Counted from the first letter of the stretch, positions 10,789 through 19,996 are shown. The stretch is DNA of 64,000 nt from Candidatus Persebacteraceae bacterium Df01 (GCA_030386295.1 JANQAO010000002.1:122868-186867); one strand, 5' to 3'. Numbers and translations are program-made. The notes: generated from the sequence alone by a model not told the origin.

Positions 10789-11400
10789 ATGAAATTATTT
10801 GGGCATCCATACTCTGGACATGCTTTGAAAGTTAAATTTTTCTTGGCATGGCTAGAAATTGAACATCAATATGAATGTGTTGACATCTTCTCTGAGAGAA
10901 GCACAAGGAGCGATGAGTTTTTAAAAGCCTCAAAATTTTCTGAAGTGCCAACTCTAATAGATGATGGGCAATGCTACATTCAATCCAATGCAATACTTGT
11001 TTATTTGTCCGATAAATTTAGACAGTTTAAAAATTCTAATGAAAAACAAAAATGCTTGGAATGGTTAGTTTGGGAAGCAAACAAAATTGGCATGTGCTTG
11101 CCTCAATTGAGAGCTAATGAAAAGTTGTCCAAAACATATCCAGAGTTTAGGTTATCACAAGGCGCACATGATTGGTTGAGCATTCGATATAAACACGATG
11201 TTGGCGTCCTTGATAAAGAGCTCGCTGATAAATCTTTCATACTCGGCAATAGTATATCTCCAGCCGATTTTTCTTTGTCTGCTTATTTGATGTATTCTGA
11301 TGAAGTAAGCATTGAAGTTCCTCAAAATGTTGAGCGTTGGTTGGACAGACTGCGAAAGCAAAAAGGATGGCAAAGCCCCTACGAAATGCTGAAAGGCTAA
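10789..11400 (+). CDS. Glutathione S-transferase family protein
   Basis: 203 aa. The thioredoxin-like N-terminal domain begins KLFGHPYSGHALKVKFFLAWL, with the SEVPTLIDDGQCYIQSNAILVYL segment (residues ~45-70). That segment contains the cis-Pro and the glutathione gamma-glutamyl contact (QSNAIL). The all-helical C-terminal domain has SFILGNSISPADFSLSAYLMY, a typical N-capping box. Likely a cytosolic GST of unknown substrate. A GGAGACAAT ribosome site precedes the ATG. It lies between two attC-like sites, with its stop codon overlapping the second, the classic layout of a gene cassette. The codon use is AT-rich. Confidence 0.85.
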   Translation: MKLFGHPYSGHALKVKFFLAWLEIEHQYECVDIFSERSTRSDEFLKASKFSEVPTLIDDGQCYIQSNAILVYLSDKFRQFKNSNEKQKCLEWLVWEANKIGMCLPQLRANEKLSKTYPEFRLSQGAHDWLSIRYKHDVGVLDKELADKSFILGNSISPADFSLSAYLMYSDEVSIEVPQNVERWLDRLRKQKGWQSPYEMLKG

Positions 11401-11451
11401 CAAGGCACTCCAGAGGACGGCTAACGCCACCGCTGAGTTTGGTCGTTAGAT
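11395..11451 (+). other. attC-like integron recombination site 2
   Basis: A 57-base imperfect palindrome begins inside the GST stop region. TAAC at 11398-11401 pairs with GTTA at 11445-11448. The inner arms CAGAGGACGGC and GCCACCGCTG pair around TAAC with one bulge. The right end GTTAGAT fits GTTRRRY. Its overlap with the stop codon of the upstream ORF is typical of short attC sites. Confidence 0.68.
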
Positions 11452-11485
11452 TTCAATCAATAACCCATCAATCAAGGAGAAAATT

Positions 11486-11602
11486 ATGGATTCATATGTT
11501 AAATCTAGTTTAATCAAAGATGGAGAAGTTCAATATGAAGGCAAAAGTTGTTATACGTACGAGAATAGACTCCAAATCTCAACATTAATCCGCGTTCAAT
11601 AA
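11486..11602 (+). pseudogene. Short cassette ORF, probable N-terminal fragment of a PH-domain-like protein
   Basis: 38 codons from an ATG with a good AAGGAGA ribosome site, starting 35 bases after attC-like site 2. The peptide begins MDSYVKSSLIKDGEVQYEG, which resembles the first strand of bacterial PH (DUF304-type) proteins, then stops early. No recognisable remainder follows. It is therefore either a truncated cassette gene or a tiny unknown protein. Confidence 0.35.
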
Positions 11603-11640
11603 TTAGACACTTATTTAATGTACAAAAATCGTATTAAATA

Positions 11641-11886
11641 ATGAATAAAAACAAAGATAAGCAAAAACTGATCACTCTATTTGAGGTTTCTGGTTCTGTA
11701 CTTGCCATATTCTATGCGTTACTTATAGCGTCAAATACTGGGAATGAGATACTAGGATTTACACTATTGCTTGTGTCGTCCGGCTTATTTGCAGCATGGG
11801 CAGTCATAGACAAGCGTTGGGCATTTTTGTTGCTTCAATTTTTCTATGCCTCATCTGCAATAATTGGATTAATTCGTTGGAGTTAG
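11641..11886 (+). CDS. Small integral membrane protein, unknown function
   Basis: 81 aa with three predicted membrane segments: about residues 17-32 (SVLAIFYALLIASNTG), 36-54 (ILGFTLLLVSSGLFAAWAV) and 58-78 (WAFLLLQFFYASSAIIGLI). The N-terminus is short and Lys-rich. I do not recognise the family. Size, hydrophobicity and location in the cassette-like tract match the small membrane proteins common in integron cassettes. No clear ribosome site precedes the ATG. Confidence 0.5.
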   Translation: MNKNKDKQKLITLFEVSGSVLAIFYALLIASNTGNEILGFTLLLVSSGLFAAWAVIDKRWAFLLLQFFYASSAIIGLIRWS

Positions 11887-11980
11887 AGTTGATAAGCTTC
11901 TTAAAATCTATCCGCCAATGCATTATTTAAAAAATAATATACGCGTAACAAAAACATAAATCTTACAACAATCATATTAC

Positions 11981-12595
11981 ATGGACGCTAGCATATTACA
12001 TAAAGTCATACTGTTTTGGGTAATTTTTTATATCACCCCTGGTCCAGTGTGGATAACGGTTATGGAGGCGACCAGAAAGTTGAACTTTAGCAATACCTCT
12101 GTATTTTTCTTAAAAGTATTTTTTCCTGTCAATATATCTATTCAATTCTCGCAGGCTTTGATTTGTGTTGTTTTTGTTGACTTTGTTTCCAAAGCTTTTT
12201 TACACATAGATTTATTGCTTTATTCTTTGGGAGGTTGTTATATTTTGTTCCTCGCTTATAAGACTTTAAAAAGCAAAAAGTCCAATACTTTATTAGAGCT
12301 TACTTTTTCAAATTTAGCTATTGTTATGTTGCTTTCCCCCAAAATATGGTTATTGTTTCCATCAGGTTCTGTCATTGCTAATCAACTTAATCAAAGCGTA
12401 GTCATTAACGCGTTTGTTTTTGCTTTTTCTATGCTAGCAGTATCAAATTTGATGTTTGTTTTATATGTAATTATAGGAAAAATAGGCACTAAACTATTGA
12501 AGGATAATTTTTCTTATTTAACATTTTCTCTACTTATTTTGTTCGCTTTTTTTCTGTTTTATGAGGCATCTAAACTATTGTTACAAATTCCCTAA
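11981..12595 (+). CDS. LysE/RhtB-family transporter-like membrane protein
   Basis: 204 aa with about six hydrophobic helices. The N-terminus WVIFYITPGPVWITVMEATRK contains the TPGP motif of the LysE/RhtB amino-acid exporter family, and LLLYSLGGCYILFLAYKTLK is the typical third helix. The substrate is unknown. Compared with canonical RhtB proteins the second and fifth helices are divergent. Its upstream region and first ~35 codons recur in degraded form at 13022-13132. It is AT-rich, and probably shares a transcript with the VOC gene 21 bases downstream. Confidence 0.75.
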   Translation: MDASILHKVILFWVIFYITPGPVWITVMEATRKLNFSNTSVFFLKVFFPVNISIQFSQALICVVFVDFVSKAFLHIDLLLYSLGGCYILFLAYKTLKSKKSNTLLELTFSNLAIVMLLSPKIWLLFPSGSVIANQLNQSVVINAFVFAFSMLAVSNLMFVLYVIIGKIGTKLLKDNFSYLTFSLLILFAFFLFYEASKLLLQIP

Positions 12596-12616
12596 CAACT
12601 TTAATAAGGAAACAAT

Positions 12617-12991
12617 ATGATAAAAATTTCTGTAAGTATTGATGTCTCAAACTTGAAACAAGCTGAGACTTTTTATATTGAAGCACTTGGTTGTAAAAAG
12701 CTGAGAAATCAAAGTGAAGGCATGTCGGTAATTTCAACTGAAAATTGCGATATATATTTACAAGAAAAAATGGCTGGAACAAAACCAATTCCATCAGAAG
12801 CGGTTGAGCGCGATTATGGTCGTCACTGGACACCAATCCATTTAGATTTTCTCATCATGAATGTAGATGATGTTGTTAAAAAAATACTTCAATTCGGCGG
12901 TCAACATGAAGGCGGCGAAAATGGTGATTGGGGTTCTATTGCGTATTGTGCAGACCCCTTTGGTAACGGTTTTTGTGTGATAAATGAATAA
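12617..12991 (+). CDS. VOC-superfamily (glyoxalase/dioxygenase-like) protein
   Basis: 124 aa single VOC module with two beta-alpha-beta-beta-beta repeats. The first contains DVSNLKQAETFYIEALGCKK. The second contains WTPIHLDFLIMNVDDVVKKI followed by ending strands IAYCADPFGNGFCVINE. HLDF and a late acidic residue are plausible metal ligands. Such stand-alone modules include glyoxalase I, fosfomycin/bleomycin resistance proteins and dioxygenases, and the sequence does not choose among them. A strong ATAAGGAAAC ribosome site precedes the ATG. Confidence 0.8.
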   Translation: MIKISVSIDVSNLKQAETFYIEALGCKKLRNQSEGMSVISTENCDIYLQEKMAGTKPIPSEAVERDYGRHWTPIHLDFLIMNVDDVVKKILQFGGQHEGGENGDWGSIAYCADPFGNGFCVINE

Positions 12992-13021
12992 AACACGTAA
13001 ATCCTACAACAACCATATTGC

Positions 13022-13132
13022 ATGGATTCTAGCGTATTATATAAAGTCATATTGTTTTGGGTGATTTTTTACGTTACCCTTGACCCAGTGTGGATAGCGG
13101 GAATAGAAAATATGAATCTAGCGACAGTATAA
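13022..13132 (+). pseudogene. Truncated, decayed duplicate of the LysE-family gene 5' end
   Basis: 37 codons beginning MDSSVLYKVILFWVIFYVT, matching the start of the LysE-family gene at 11981. The ~30 bases upstream also match (ATAAATCTTACAAC versus GTAAATCCTACAAC). The TPGP motif has become TLDP and the frame ends at a TAA. It is a partial duplication that has drifted, not a functional gene. Confidence 0.75.
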
Positions 13133-13310
13133 ATAATGATCAATTCGCAGAGCAGACGGTATCAAAATATCTAAGCCAACCGCCCCGCTGATCCTGCCAC
13201 AAATGCCCAGAGAATTATGCACTCGTGAAAAGTTCTGATAATTTCAGACTATATAAAGATACCTTTGCTAAAGCTACCGATAGGCTCATTACTTCTGGCA
13301 GGTGTTCTGC

Positions 13311-13459
13311 TGATGATTTTCTGAATGCCTATTGGGCACGATTGCCGGATGGCTTTTTGGCGCGCGTATCACCACAGTATTACCACTACTATTTCCGACG
13401 TTAACCGCGTGGTATACGACATTTCATCCAAACCACCGGCGACGGTAGAGTGGGTATAA
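13311..13459 (+). pseudogene. Degenerate second copy of the guaA 3' end (island edge)
   Basis: Aligns base for base with 8071-8218, the last 148 bases of guaA. By eye about 130 of 149 positions match, with one inserted base that breaks the frame. Shared blocks include ATTGGGCACGATTGCC, CTTTTTGGCGCGCGTATC and ATTTCATCCAAACCACCGG. This is what remains when an element inserts into the 3' end of guaA, supplies a new gene end and leaves the old one displaced. It sits 80 bases before ctaD. Confidence 0.88.
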
Positions 13460-13540
13460 TTCCCGTCAGTATTGTAAAATACAGTTACTTTTTAATTACT
13501 AATTTCACTTAATCAAGAATCAAGCAAGGTAACGTATCTC

Positions 13541-15166
13541 ATGGAAGCAACTCTCTCCCACGACCATGTTGACGCGCATCACGCGCCCAAAGGGTTTGTA
13601 GCACACGCTTGGCACTATCTCACTACGACTAATCACAAAGATATCGGATCTTTGTATCTGTGGTTTGCCCTCACAATGTTTTTTATCGGCGGTATCATGG
13701 CACTGCTCATTCGCATAGAGCTTTTTCAACCAGGCTTGCAGGTGGTAGAACCAGAATTTTTTAATCAACTGACGACTATGCATGGGCTAATTATGGTTTT
13801 TGGCGCCATCATGCCAGCATTTACCGGTTTTGCCAACTGGCAAGTACCGCTAATGATTGGCGCTAGTGATATGGCGTTTGCGCGTCTCAATAATTGGTCG
13901 TTTTGGTTATTACCAGTGGCAGGTATATTGCTTGTCGGTTCTTTTTTCACTCCCAGCGGAGCTACCGCTGCTGGTTGGACATTGTACGCTCCATTATCTA
14001 CCCAACAGGGCATTGGCATGGATATGGCAATTTTTGCCATTCACCTGATGGGAATTTCTTCCATCATGGGCGCTATTAACATCATCACCACCCTTCTCAA
14101 TATGCGCGCACCCGACATGCCATTAATGAAAATGCCGCTATTTTGTTGGACTTGGCTGATTACAGCGTTTTTGCTTATTGCCGTTATGCCCGTATTAGCC
14201 GGTGCCGTCACGATGTTATTGACTGACCGACACTTTGGCACTGCCTTTTTCAATGCCGCCGGCGGCGGCGATCCAGTGCTATATCAGCATATTTTCTGGT
14301 TTTTTGGCCATCCTGAGGTATATATCATGGCACTACCAGCTTTTGGCGTGGTCTCGTCGGTCATTCCAGCCTTTGCTCGCAAACCACTGTTTGGTTATAC
14401 CTCTATGGTGTATGCCACTGCCAGTATCGCCCTACTGTCATTTATTGTTTGGGCGCACCACATGTTTACGGTAGGTATGCCGGTGGCAGGAATCCTTTTC
14501 TTTATGTATGCCACAATGATTATTGCGATACCGACCGGTGTCAAGGTATTTAATTGGATTGCCACCATGTGGCGTGGTTCTATGACTTTTGAAGCACCGA
14601 TGCTATTTGCTATTGGCTTTATCGTGTTGTTTACTATCGGTGGCTTTACCGGTCTAGTACTATCCATTGCACCGCTAGACATTCAACTGCAAGATACTTA
14701 CTATGTGGTTGCACATTTTCATTATGTATTGGTTGCTGGCTCGCTGTTTTCTTTATTTGCTGGCGTGTATTACTGGTTACCCAAATGGACGGGACGAATG
14801 TATAACGAAACGCTAGGCAAAACACATTTCTGGTTGTCCATCATATTTTTCAATGTCACATTTTTTGTGCAGCACTTTTTAGGTCTCGCGGGCATGCCTC
14901 GGCGCGTTCCTGACTATGCTCTACAGTTTGCCGATTTTAATATGGTTAGCAGTATCGGCGCCTTTGGTTTTGGTTTCTCTCAGCTACTGTTTGTCTATGT
15001 AGTGATAAATTGCATTCGTAGTGGCGAAAAAGTCAGTGAAAAACGCGTATGGGAAGGCGCTGACACACTAGAGTGGGAACTGCCGACTCCAGTGCCATAT
15101 CATTCCTTTCACGAAGCACCCAAAATTCGTTGGGAAGGACACCGACCAATAGTGATTGAATCGTAA
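13541..15166 (+). CDS. ctaD: Cytochrome c oxidase subunit I (aa3 type)
   Basis: 541 aa, 12 transmembrane helices, heme-copper oxidase catalytic subunit of the inner membrane. Ligands and channels are visible: [15 protein letters not shown] (heme a His), [14 protein letters not shown] (CuB His cross-linked to Tyr, plus the helix VI Glu), AHHMFTVG (CuB His pair), TGVKVFNW (K-channel Lys) and [13 protein letters not shown] (heme a3 and heme a His). It is an A-family oxidase. The usual neighbours ctaC, ctaG and ctaE are absent: upstream is the guaA remnant and downstream a TusA-like gene. An AAGG ribosome site precedes the ATG. Confidence 0.95.
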   Translation: MEATLSHDHVDAHHAPKGFVAHAWHYLTTTNHKDIGSLYLWFALTMFFIGGIMALLIRIELFQPGLQVVEPEFFNQLTTMHGLIMVFGAIMPAFTGFANWQVPLMIGASDMAFARLNNWSFWLLPVAGILLVGSFFTPSGATAAGWTLYAPLSTQQGIGMDMAIFAIHLMGISSIMGAINIITTLLNMRAPDMPLMKMPLFCWTWLITAFLLIAVMPVLAGAVTMLLTDRHFGTAFFNAAGGGDPVLYQHIFWFFGHPEVYIMALPAFGVVSSVIPAFARKPLFGYTSMVYATASIALLSFIVWAHHMFTVGMPVAGILFFMYATMIIAIPTGVKVFNWIATMWRGSMTFEAPMLFAIGFIVLFTIGGFTGLVLSIAPLDIQLQDTYYVVAHFHYVLVAGSLFSLFAGVYYWLPKWTGRMYNETLGKTHFWLSIIFFNVTFFVQHFLGLAGMPRRVPDYALQFADFNMVSSIGAFGFGFSQLLFVYVVINCIRSGEKVSEKRVWEGADTLEWELPTPVPYHSFHEAPKIRWEGHRPIVIES

Positions 15167-15242
15167 AACTGAGAACTCTCAAATAAGGTGAGAATCCACT
15201 CCAAACGGCTCTTCTTATTCGCTACTCAAGTACAATAAAGCT

Positions 15243-15464
15243 ATGCGTATTGAAATTGATTTAAGCGGGTTACGCTGCCCATTACCTGTATTGCGTGTCA
15301 AAAAAGCATTGAATGAAATAGCCGCCGGCGGTGAATTACGCGTTTTTGCCTCCGACCCTGAAGCAAAAAATGATATCCCTTCTTTCCTCAAACAAGCTGG
15401 TCACACGCTGCACGACATATCTGCAGCCGATGGTGGGCACTATTTCCTTATTCAAAAAAAATGA
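15243..15464 (+). CDS. TusA-family sulfur carrier protein
   Basis: 73 aa. It has the family CPxP signature in DLSGLRCPLPVLRVKKAL (about residues 6-23), whose Cys carries persulfide sulfur in TusA/SirA proteins. A second conserved segment is VFASDPEAKNDIPSFLKQAGH. Likely roles are sulfur relay to tRNA thiolation or molybdenum cofactor and Fe-S enzymes. It overlaps mog by 4 bases (ATGA), so a link with molybdenum cofactor maturation is plausible. The exact paralogue (TusA, YedF, or other) is not determined. Confidence 0.85.
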   Translation: MRIEIDLSGLRCPLPVLRVKKALNEIAAGGELRVFASDPEAKNDIPSFLKQAGHTLHDISAADGGHYFLIQKK

Positions 15465-15997
15465 GTACGCTAATTGGCTTGCTTTCCGTTTCTGACCGTG
15501 CCAAGGCGGGAGTTTACGAAGATCGTGGTATTCCAGCATTGCGTACTTGGCTAAAAAAAACATTGTCTTCGCCGTGGAGAGATGATGCGCGCGTTGTCGC
15601 CGATGATTATGCCACTATTACGCAAACGTTACGTGAAATGATTGATGACGCCAGCTGCCAGTTGGTACTCACCACCGGCGGCACCGGTCCAGATCCCCGC
15701 GATGTGACACCCGAAGCCACTCTAGCCGTAGCTGACCGTGAACTCATCGGCTTTGGTGAGCAAATGCGGCGCACCAATTTAAAATATGTGCCCACCGCAA
15801 TTTTGTCGCGGCAGACAGCAGCAGTGCGTGGTCGCGCTCTTATTATCAATCTGCCAGGGCAACCCAAAGCCATCGCTGAAACGTTAGACGGTATTTTTTC
15901 TGCCGTGCCTTATTGTCTGGACTTAATCGGTTCCCCCGGGATGCAAACAGATTCCACCGTACTCGCCGCCTTTCGCCCCAAAAGTGCTGGCGGCTAA
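15461..15997 (+). CDS. mog: Molybdopterin adenylyltransferase
   Basis: 178 aa. It has the MoaB/Mog fold signature TTGGTGPDPRDVTPEATL near residue 70, plus GLLSVSDRAKAGVYEDRGIP at the N-terminus and ALIINLPGQPKAIAE. The SVSDRA...YEDRGIP N-terminus and the length are those of Mog rather than MoaB. Mog adenylates molybdopterin before metal insertion by MoeA. It is translationally coupled to the TusA-like gene upstream, and its stop codon overlaps the next ATG by one base. Confidence 0.9.
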   Translation: MSTLIGLLSVSDRAKAGVYEDRGIPALRTWLKKTLSSPWRDDARVVADDYATITQTLREMIDDASCQLVLTTGGTGPDPRDVTPEATLAVADRELIGFGEQMRRTNLKYVPTAILSRQTAAVRGRALIINLPGQPKAIAETLDGIFSAVPYCLDLIGSPGMQTDSTVLAAFRPKSAGG

Positions 15998-16557
15998 TGT
16001 TTTTTTCTCGAAGCTTTTTTCGTTCACTACGTTACCGCATCCGTCAAAATGAGCGGCTACTGATTCTTAAAGTGCGAGCTGCCCCGTATAGCTTATTAGC
16101 AAAAATGGCTGCCGCAAAAACACTCGCATTTGACGCACAATCCATTAGTCGCGGCTTGGCGGTAGGCATGTTTTGGTGTTTTGTCCCCATACCCCTGCAA
16201 ATGTTTCCGGCAATGTTTTTTTGCTGGCTGGGACGCGCTAATATTCCAGTTGCAATTATTAGTGTGTGGATTTCCAATCCGCTAACCTATGTGCCAATTT
16301 TTTATTTTGAATACCAAATTGGCCAATGGCTTTTGGATTCAGATGCGGACAGCGTCACCTGGGACGGATTTTCACACTATTTACAAGACGGCGACGTGTG
16401 GTCATCCTCGTGGGAATTTTTGAGTCATATCATACACCCGCTCATGCAAGGCGCGATAGTATTGTCCACTTTCATGGCTATCATCGGCTATGTGTCAGGA
16501 CTGTTACTATTTCGCTTTTTGGCAAAGAAAAAATCACATGCAACGAACCCGCGTTAA
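15997..16557 (+). CDS. DUF2062 membrane protein
   Basis: 186 aa. The DUF2062 core is SRGLAVGMFWCFVPIPLQMF (residues ~49-68) with a following hydrophobic helix, an ISNPLTYVPIF turn, and a final membrane helix (about 155-177). Function is unknown for the family. It is common in Proteobacteria, often next to biosynthetic or kinase genes. The ATG shares one base with the mog stop, and trpF begins inside its last codons, so it lies within a tightly packed operon. Confidence 0.85.
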   Translation: MFFSRSFFRSLRYRIRQNERLLILKVRAAPYSLLAKMAAAKTLAFDAQSISRGLAVGMFWCFVPIPLQMFPAMFFCWLGRANIPVAIISVWISNPLTYVPIFYFEYQIGQWLLDSDADSVTWDGFSHYLQDGDVWSSSWEFLSHIIHPLMQGAIVLSTFMAIIGYVSGLLLFRFLAKKKSHATNPR

Positions 16558-17170
16558 GTTTTGCGGCATTACCAACGCCGAAGATGCTCGCCATGCGGCA
16601 CACCTTGGCGCCGATGCGATAGGACTAGTTTTTTATCCATTCGCCGCCACAACAGTGGACGTAGCGACGGCGGCGGACATTGTCCGCACACTGCCACCGT
16701 TTGTAACCGTGGTAGCATTGTTTGTCAATGCCGAACCTGCCACTGTGCAAGCCGTTGTAGATAACGTACGCCCTTCTTTGTTGCAATTTCACGGCGATGA
16801 AAATGCCGATGACTGCACCGTCTGGGAAGTGCCTTATATTAAAGCCTGTCGAGTACAAAATGCGGCGACAATTGAAGAAACACTGTGCCATCACTCTCAA
16901 GCACAAGCAATTTTGCTGGATGCCGCCGTTCACGGTCAATATGGCGGTAGCGGAACCTCTTTTGATTGGAAATTTATTCCTCAAAAAACGGCAATACCTA
17001 TTATCGTTGCCGGTGGTTTGTCGGCAACAAACATCGGCGGGCTTGTCCGCAATCACCGTCCATGGGCAGTGGATGTGTCCAGCGGCATTGCCGAAGACGA
17101 CAACAAACGTCGAAAAAATTGGGATAAAATGCGAAAATTCATGAAAGAAATTACTGATGCCGACACCTGA
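16538..17170 (+). CDS. trpF: Phosphoribosylanthranilate isomerase
   Basis: 210 aa TIM barrel of tryptophan biosynthesis (PRA to CdRP). Family blocks: [12 protein letters not shown] with the catalytic Cys near residue 8, [19 protein letters not shown], the catalytic Asp in [24 protein letters not shown] and VDVSSGIA. The ATG at 16538 is chosen because the protein then begins [10 protein letters not shown] as in the family; the open frame extends upstream into DUF2062. It overlaps DUF2062 by 20 bases and trpB by 14. Confidence 0.94.
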   Translation: MQRTRVKFCGITNAEDARHAAHLGADAIGLVFYPFAATTVDVATAADIVRTLPPFVTVVALFVNAEPATVQAVVDNVRPSLLQFHGDENADDCTVWEVPYIKACRVQNAATIEETLCHHSQAQAILLDAAVHGQYGGSGTSFDWKFIPQKTAIPIIVAGGLSATNIGGLVRNHRPWAVDVSSGIAEDDNKRRKNWDKMRKFMKEITDADT

Positions 17171-18365
17171 TTATCAAATGCCCAACGCCGACGGACGGTT
17201 TGGCGAATTTGGCGGTAGCTATGTGGCGGAAACACTAACTTTTGCCTTGTCGCAACTACGTGACGCGTACAGCCGATATCGCCACGATGATGCTTTTGAA
17301 CGCGAGCGCAAAAATATTCTTTTTGAGTATGTCGGACGCCCCTGCCCTGTATACCATGCCCGCCGATTGAGTGAGCAATACGGTGGAGCACAAATTTATC
17401 TTAAACGTGAAGACCTCAATCATACTGGCGCCCACAAAATTAATAACGCCGTTGGTCAAGTATTACTTGCTCGCCGCATGGGCAAACGTCGCATTATTGC
17501 CGAAACTGGTGCCGGTCAACATGGCGTTGCAACTGCTACCGTGTGTGCGCGTGAAGGGTTGCCCTGCGTTATTTTTATGGGAGCAGAAGACGTGCAGCGA
17601 CAAATGCCAAACGTGCAACGCATGCGGTTGCTGGGAGCAGAAGTACATACCGTGCATTCCGGATCACAAACTCTCAAAGACGCGCTCAATGAAGCACTAC
17701 GCGATTGGGTCACTAATGTGGACGACACTTTTTATATTATCGGTTCGGTCGCCGGTCCTCATCCGTATCCGATGATGGTACGCGACTTTAATGCCGTCAT
17801 TGGTGAAGAATGTTTAAAGCAGATGCCGGAGGCAGCAGGACGTCATCCCGATACTATTATTGCCTGCGTCGGCGGTGGCTCAAACGCAATGGGAATTTTT
17901 TATCCTTATATTTCACATACTGATGTCGCGCTCATCGGCGTTGAAGCCGGTGGTAGCGGCGATGCTCATTGCCTCCATGCGGCTACACTAAGCCACGGTC
18001 GCCCCGGTGTGTTGCACGGCTCTCTTTCTTATTTGTTGCAAGACGAAGACGGACAAGTGCTCGCCACCAATTCAATTTCGGCGGGATTGGACTACCCCGG
18101 CGTCGGTCCTGAGCATTCATATCTCAAAGAAAGCGGACGCGCCACTTATGCCGCAGTCAGTAATGACGAAACACTGGCGGCGTTTGACGATCTGTGCCGA
18201 CTGGAGGGTATTCTTCCAGCGTTAGAGAGCGCACATGCACTGGCACACGCTAAAAAAATTGCTGCTAAAATGAAGAAAGATAATATTATTTTAGTTAATC
18301 TGTCTGGGCGTGGCGACAAAGATTTGGCTTCTATTTTTAAAGCCAAAGGTTGGAAAACCGAATAA
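17157..18365 (+). CDS. trpB: Tryptophan synthase beta chain
   Basis: 402 aa, standard TrpB length. It condenses indole with serine using [16 protein letters not shown] is the typical N-terminus, the PLP Lys is in [15 protein letters not shown], and [13 protein letters not shown], the phosphate-binding VGGGSNAMG and GVEAGGSGD are all present. It lacks the trpB2-type insertions. It overlaps trpF by 14 bases. The usual partner trpA is not downstream; instead about 1.5 kb of decayed sequence follows. The Trp synthase complex would need trpA encoded elsewhere. Confidence 0.95.
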   Translation: MPTPDYQMPNADGRFGEFGGSYVAETLTFALSQLRDAYSRYRHDDAFERERKNILFEYVGRPCPVYHARRLSEQYGGAQIYLKREDLNHTGAHKINNAVGQVLLARRMGKRRIIAETGAGQHGVATATVCAREGLPCVIFMGAEDVQRQMPNVQRMRLLGAEVHTVHSGSQTLKDALNEALRDWVTNVDDTFYIIGSVAGPHPYPMMVRDFNAVIGEECLKQMPEAAGRHPDTIIACVGGGSNAMGIFYPYISHTDVALIGVEAGGSGDAHCLHAATLSHGRPGVLHGSLSYLLQDEDGQVLATNSISAGLDYPGVGPEHSYLKESGRATYAAVSNDETLAAFDDLCRLEGILPALESAHALAHAKKIAAKMKKDNIILVNLSGRGDKDLASIFKAKGWKTE

Positions 18366-19351
18366 TCAAAAACAGGTAAGGTTGGTAATTTCCTACCTAA
18401 AAAAATCATATCGTAAATTCATATCAGTATAAAAACCAAAAATTCTTGAGTTAATTTTTCAAGTTATTGAACGGTAACGACTACCCAGCACCGCAATAGC
18501 TTGTCTATATAACTCCGCATTTTTCTCTATAGTAAATTTTTGGTTATCTAAATTACGTTCTTTTACTCTTGTATCCAAATAATAAATAACCGAGCCAGAA
18601 GCAAAATATATAATGGTAGCGTCAAAAACCGTATAACCAATGCGCGTAGACGACATATACAATGATTAATTGGCGAACCCGTCGGTAGTGATAATCAAAT
18701 ACTCGTTTCCTAGTATCCACAGAATCACAACATCACGCCATGCCCATGTGGTGTCGCCTGATTGTTCGGCGTTAATTGATAGGAGCGCTGTTATCTCGGC
18801 TACGGCGGTGGGGCACCGAACAAATCCACGCGCTTGAGAGTAGGTGCATTGGTCGTCCATCGAGTATTTTCTGTCCTGGCATGCGGATAATCAGGCAGCA
18901 CAGAAAACCTGCCCGTCGCCCATGACACGAAGCCATGGCCGGCGGCAGTGCTAGCAGCAGGCTTTCCCAACGTTATATTTGTCAGTAATTAAATAATAGC
19001 ATCACGCAGTGCTGGTATGGCATCCATAGCCGCGAGTAAGTTTTTTCGCTGAATGCTATTTGCTTACCTTTAGGATCTTGAACACCCTCCCAATACATTA
19101 TTCACGCATATCTGCTCGTGTGCATCTTCTATTTTTTGTTTGGCGCTGGCGGATGAGCGAATCATCAAGCGTCTGGTGCATTTGTTATGGTCCTTTTTGT
19201 TGAGGGCGCGTAATCTCATTGAAGAAATGTGTTCGGTTACCACGCCATCGGCGGCAACGCACACGGTAACAGGTCAATTGACCTACAGGTCTTTTTGAAT
19301 TTTTATCATATTTTTTCTCTGAGTTATTTTGCGGTGGGAACGCCGTCATAA
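18366..19351 (-). other. Gene-poor decayed region after trpB
   Basis: About 1 kb with no intact recognisable gene. On the minus strand there are broken open stretches at 18459-18662, 18666-18860 and 19070-19264, and a frame around 18780-18980 reading GKPAASTAAGHGFVSWATGR. They are separated by stops and frame changes. I cannot assign a family to any of them. Together with the DUF5675 pseudogene upstream on the same strand, they look like the remains of a phage-like or secreted-protein locus. Confidence 0.45.
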
Positions 19352-19759
19352 TTAAATGAGCAGCCGTCTTATTTTTATGATTAGTCCTTCATCGGACCCT
19401 GCTGCAGCAGCGAGCTTCGAGTATATCCTGCAGTATGCCTTGGCGCTGTTAATTACTCTGCCTTCATTGTTCAATCGTAATTCTTCGCCAACTAACACAT
19501 AGCCTTTGGTATCTTTGGCACTATTGCCGATGTGAATAAGTACCCACTTAAAATTTGGAATGTCGTTGATCAGCAACATGCCTCTGTGTTCCTCCGGATA
19601 TTTTTTGGATCGCTCATGAAATCTCCCAGACGTGATGCGATATCCGCCGGTTTATATTGCTGTGCTACCGTATGCTTTTTTGGACCGCTCACCTTGGTGA
19701 TATAACGAACCGCCGGTGCAAGTTCCCTCCGTATAAAACCTAACTAGTTCAATATTCAT
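19352..19759 (-). pseudogene. DUF5675-family pseudogene with in-frame stop
   Basis: One continuous minus-strand frame from an ATG at 19759 to 19352, interrupted by a TAA at about codon 36. It begins MNIELVRFYTEGTCTGGSLY, continues AYGSTAI-stop-TGGYRI, then RGMLLINDIPNFKWVLIHIG and NSAKDTKGYVLVGEEL. These blocks follow the order of DUF5675 proteins, small domains often seen in phage or conjugative contexts. The segment normally containing the CYTLE motif is missing, indicating an internal deletion. The family assignment is from memory. Confidence 0.65.
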
Positions 19760-19996
19760 CTAATTTCAGTTAATTTTTCGGTTGGTGTTTTGCATTTTTT
19801 CTCCAGCCCATTAACCAGACAGCAAGACCCATCAATTAATATTAAAAACACCATTAAAAAGCGCTAGAATTCCGGACAACTAACTATCTCCATCAATCCC
19901 GACTCTCATTCATTCTGATGGCTAACAATCAGTCACATAAAAGTGCAGTTAATTACTCTAAAGTCAAGATAGGTTAATTTAACTCTGCCGGATATT

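Noticed and set aside
13133..13300. Possible extension of the guaA remnant upstream of 13311
   Set aside because: Similarity to guaA before 8071 is no longer convincing by eye; this segment looks unrelated.
19070..19264. 64-codon minus-strand ORF as a real gene
   Set aside because: No family resemblance, no ribosome site, and surrounded by broken frames; treated as decayed sequence.
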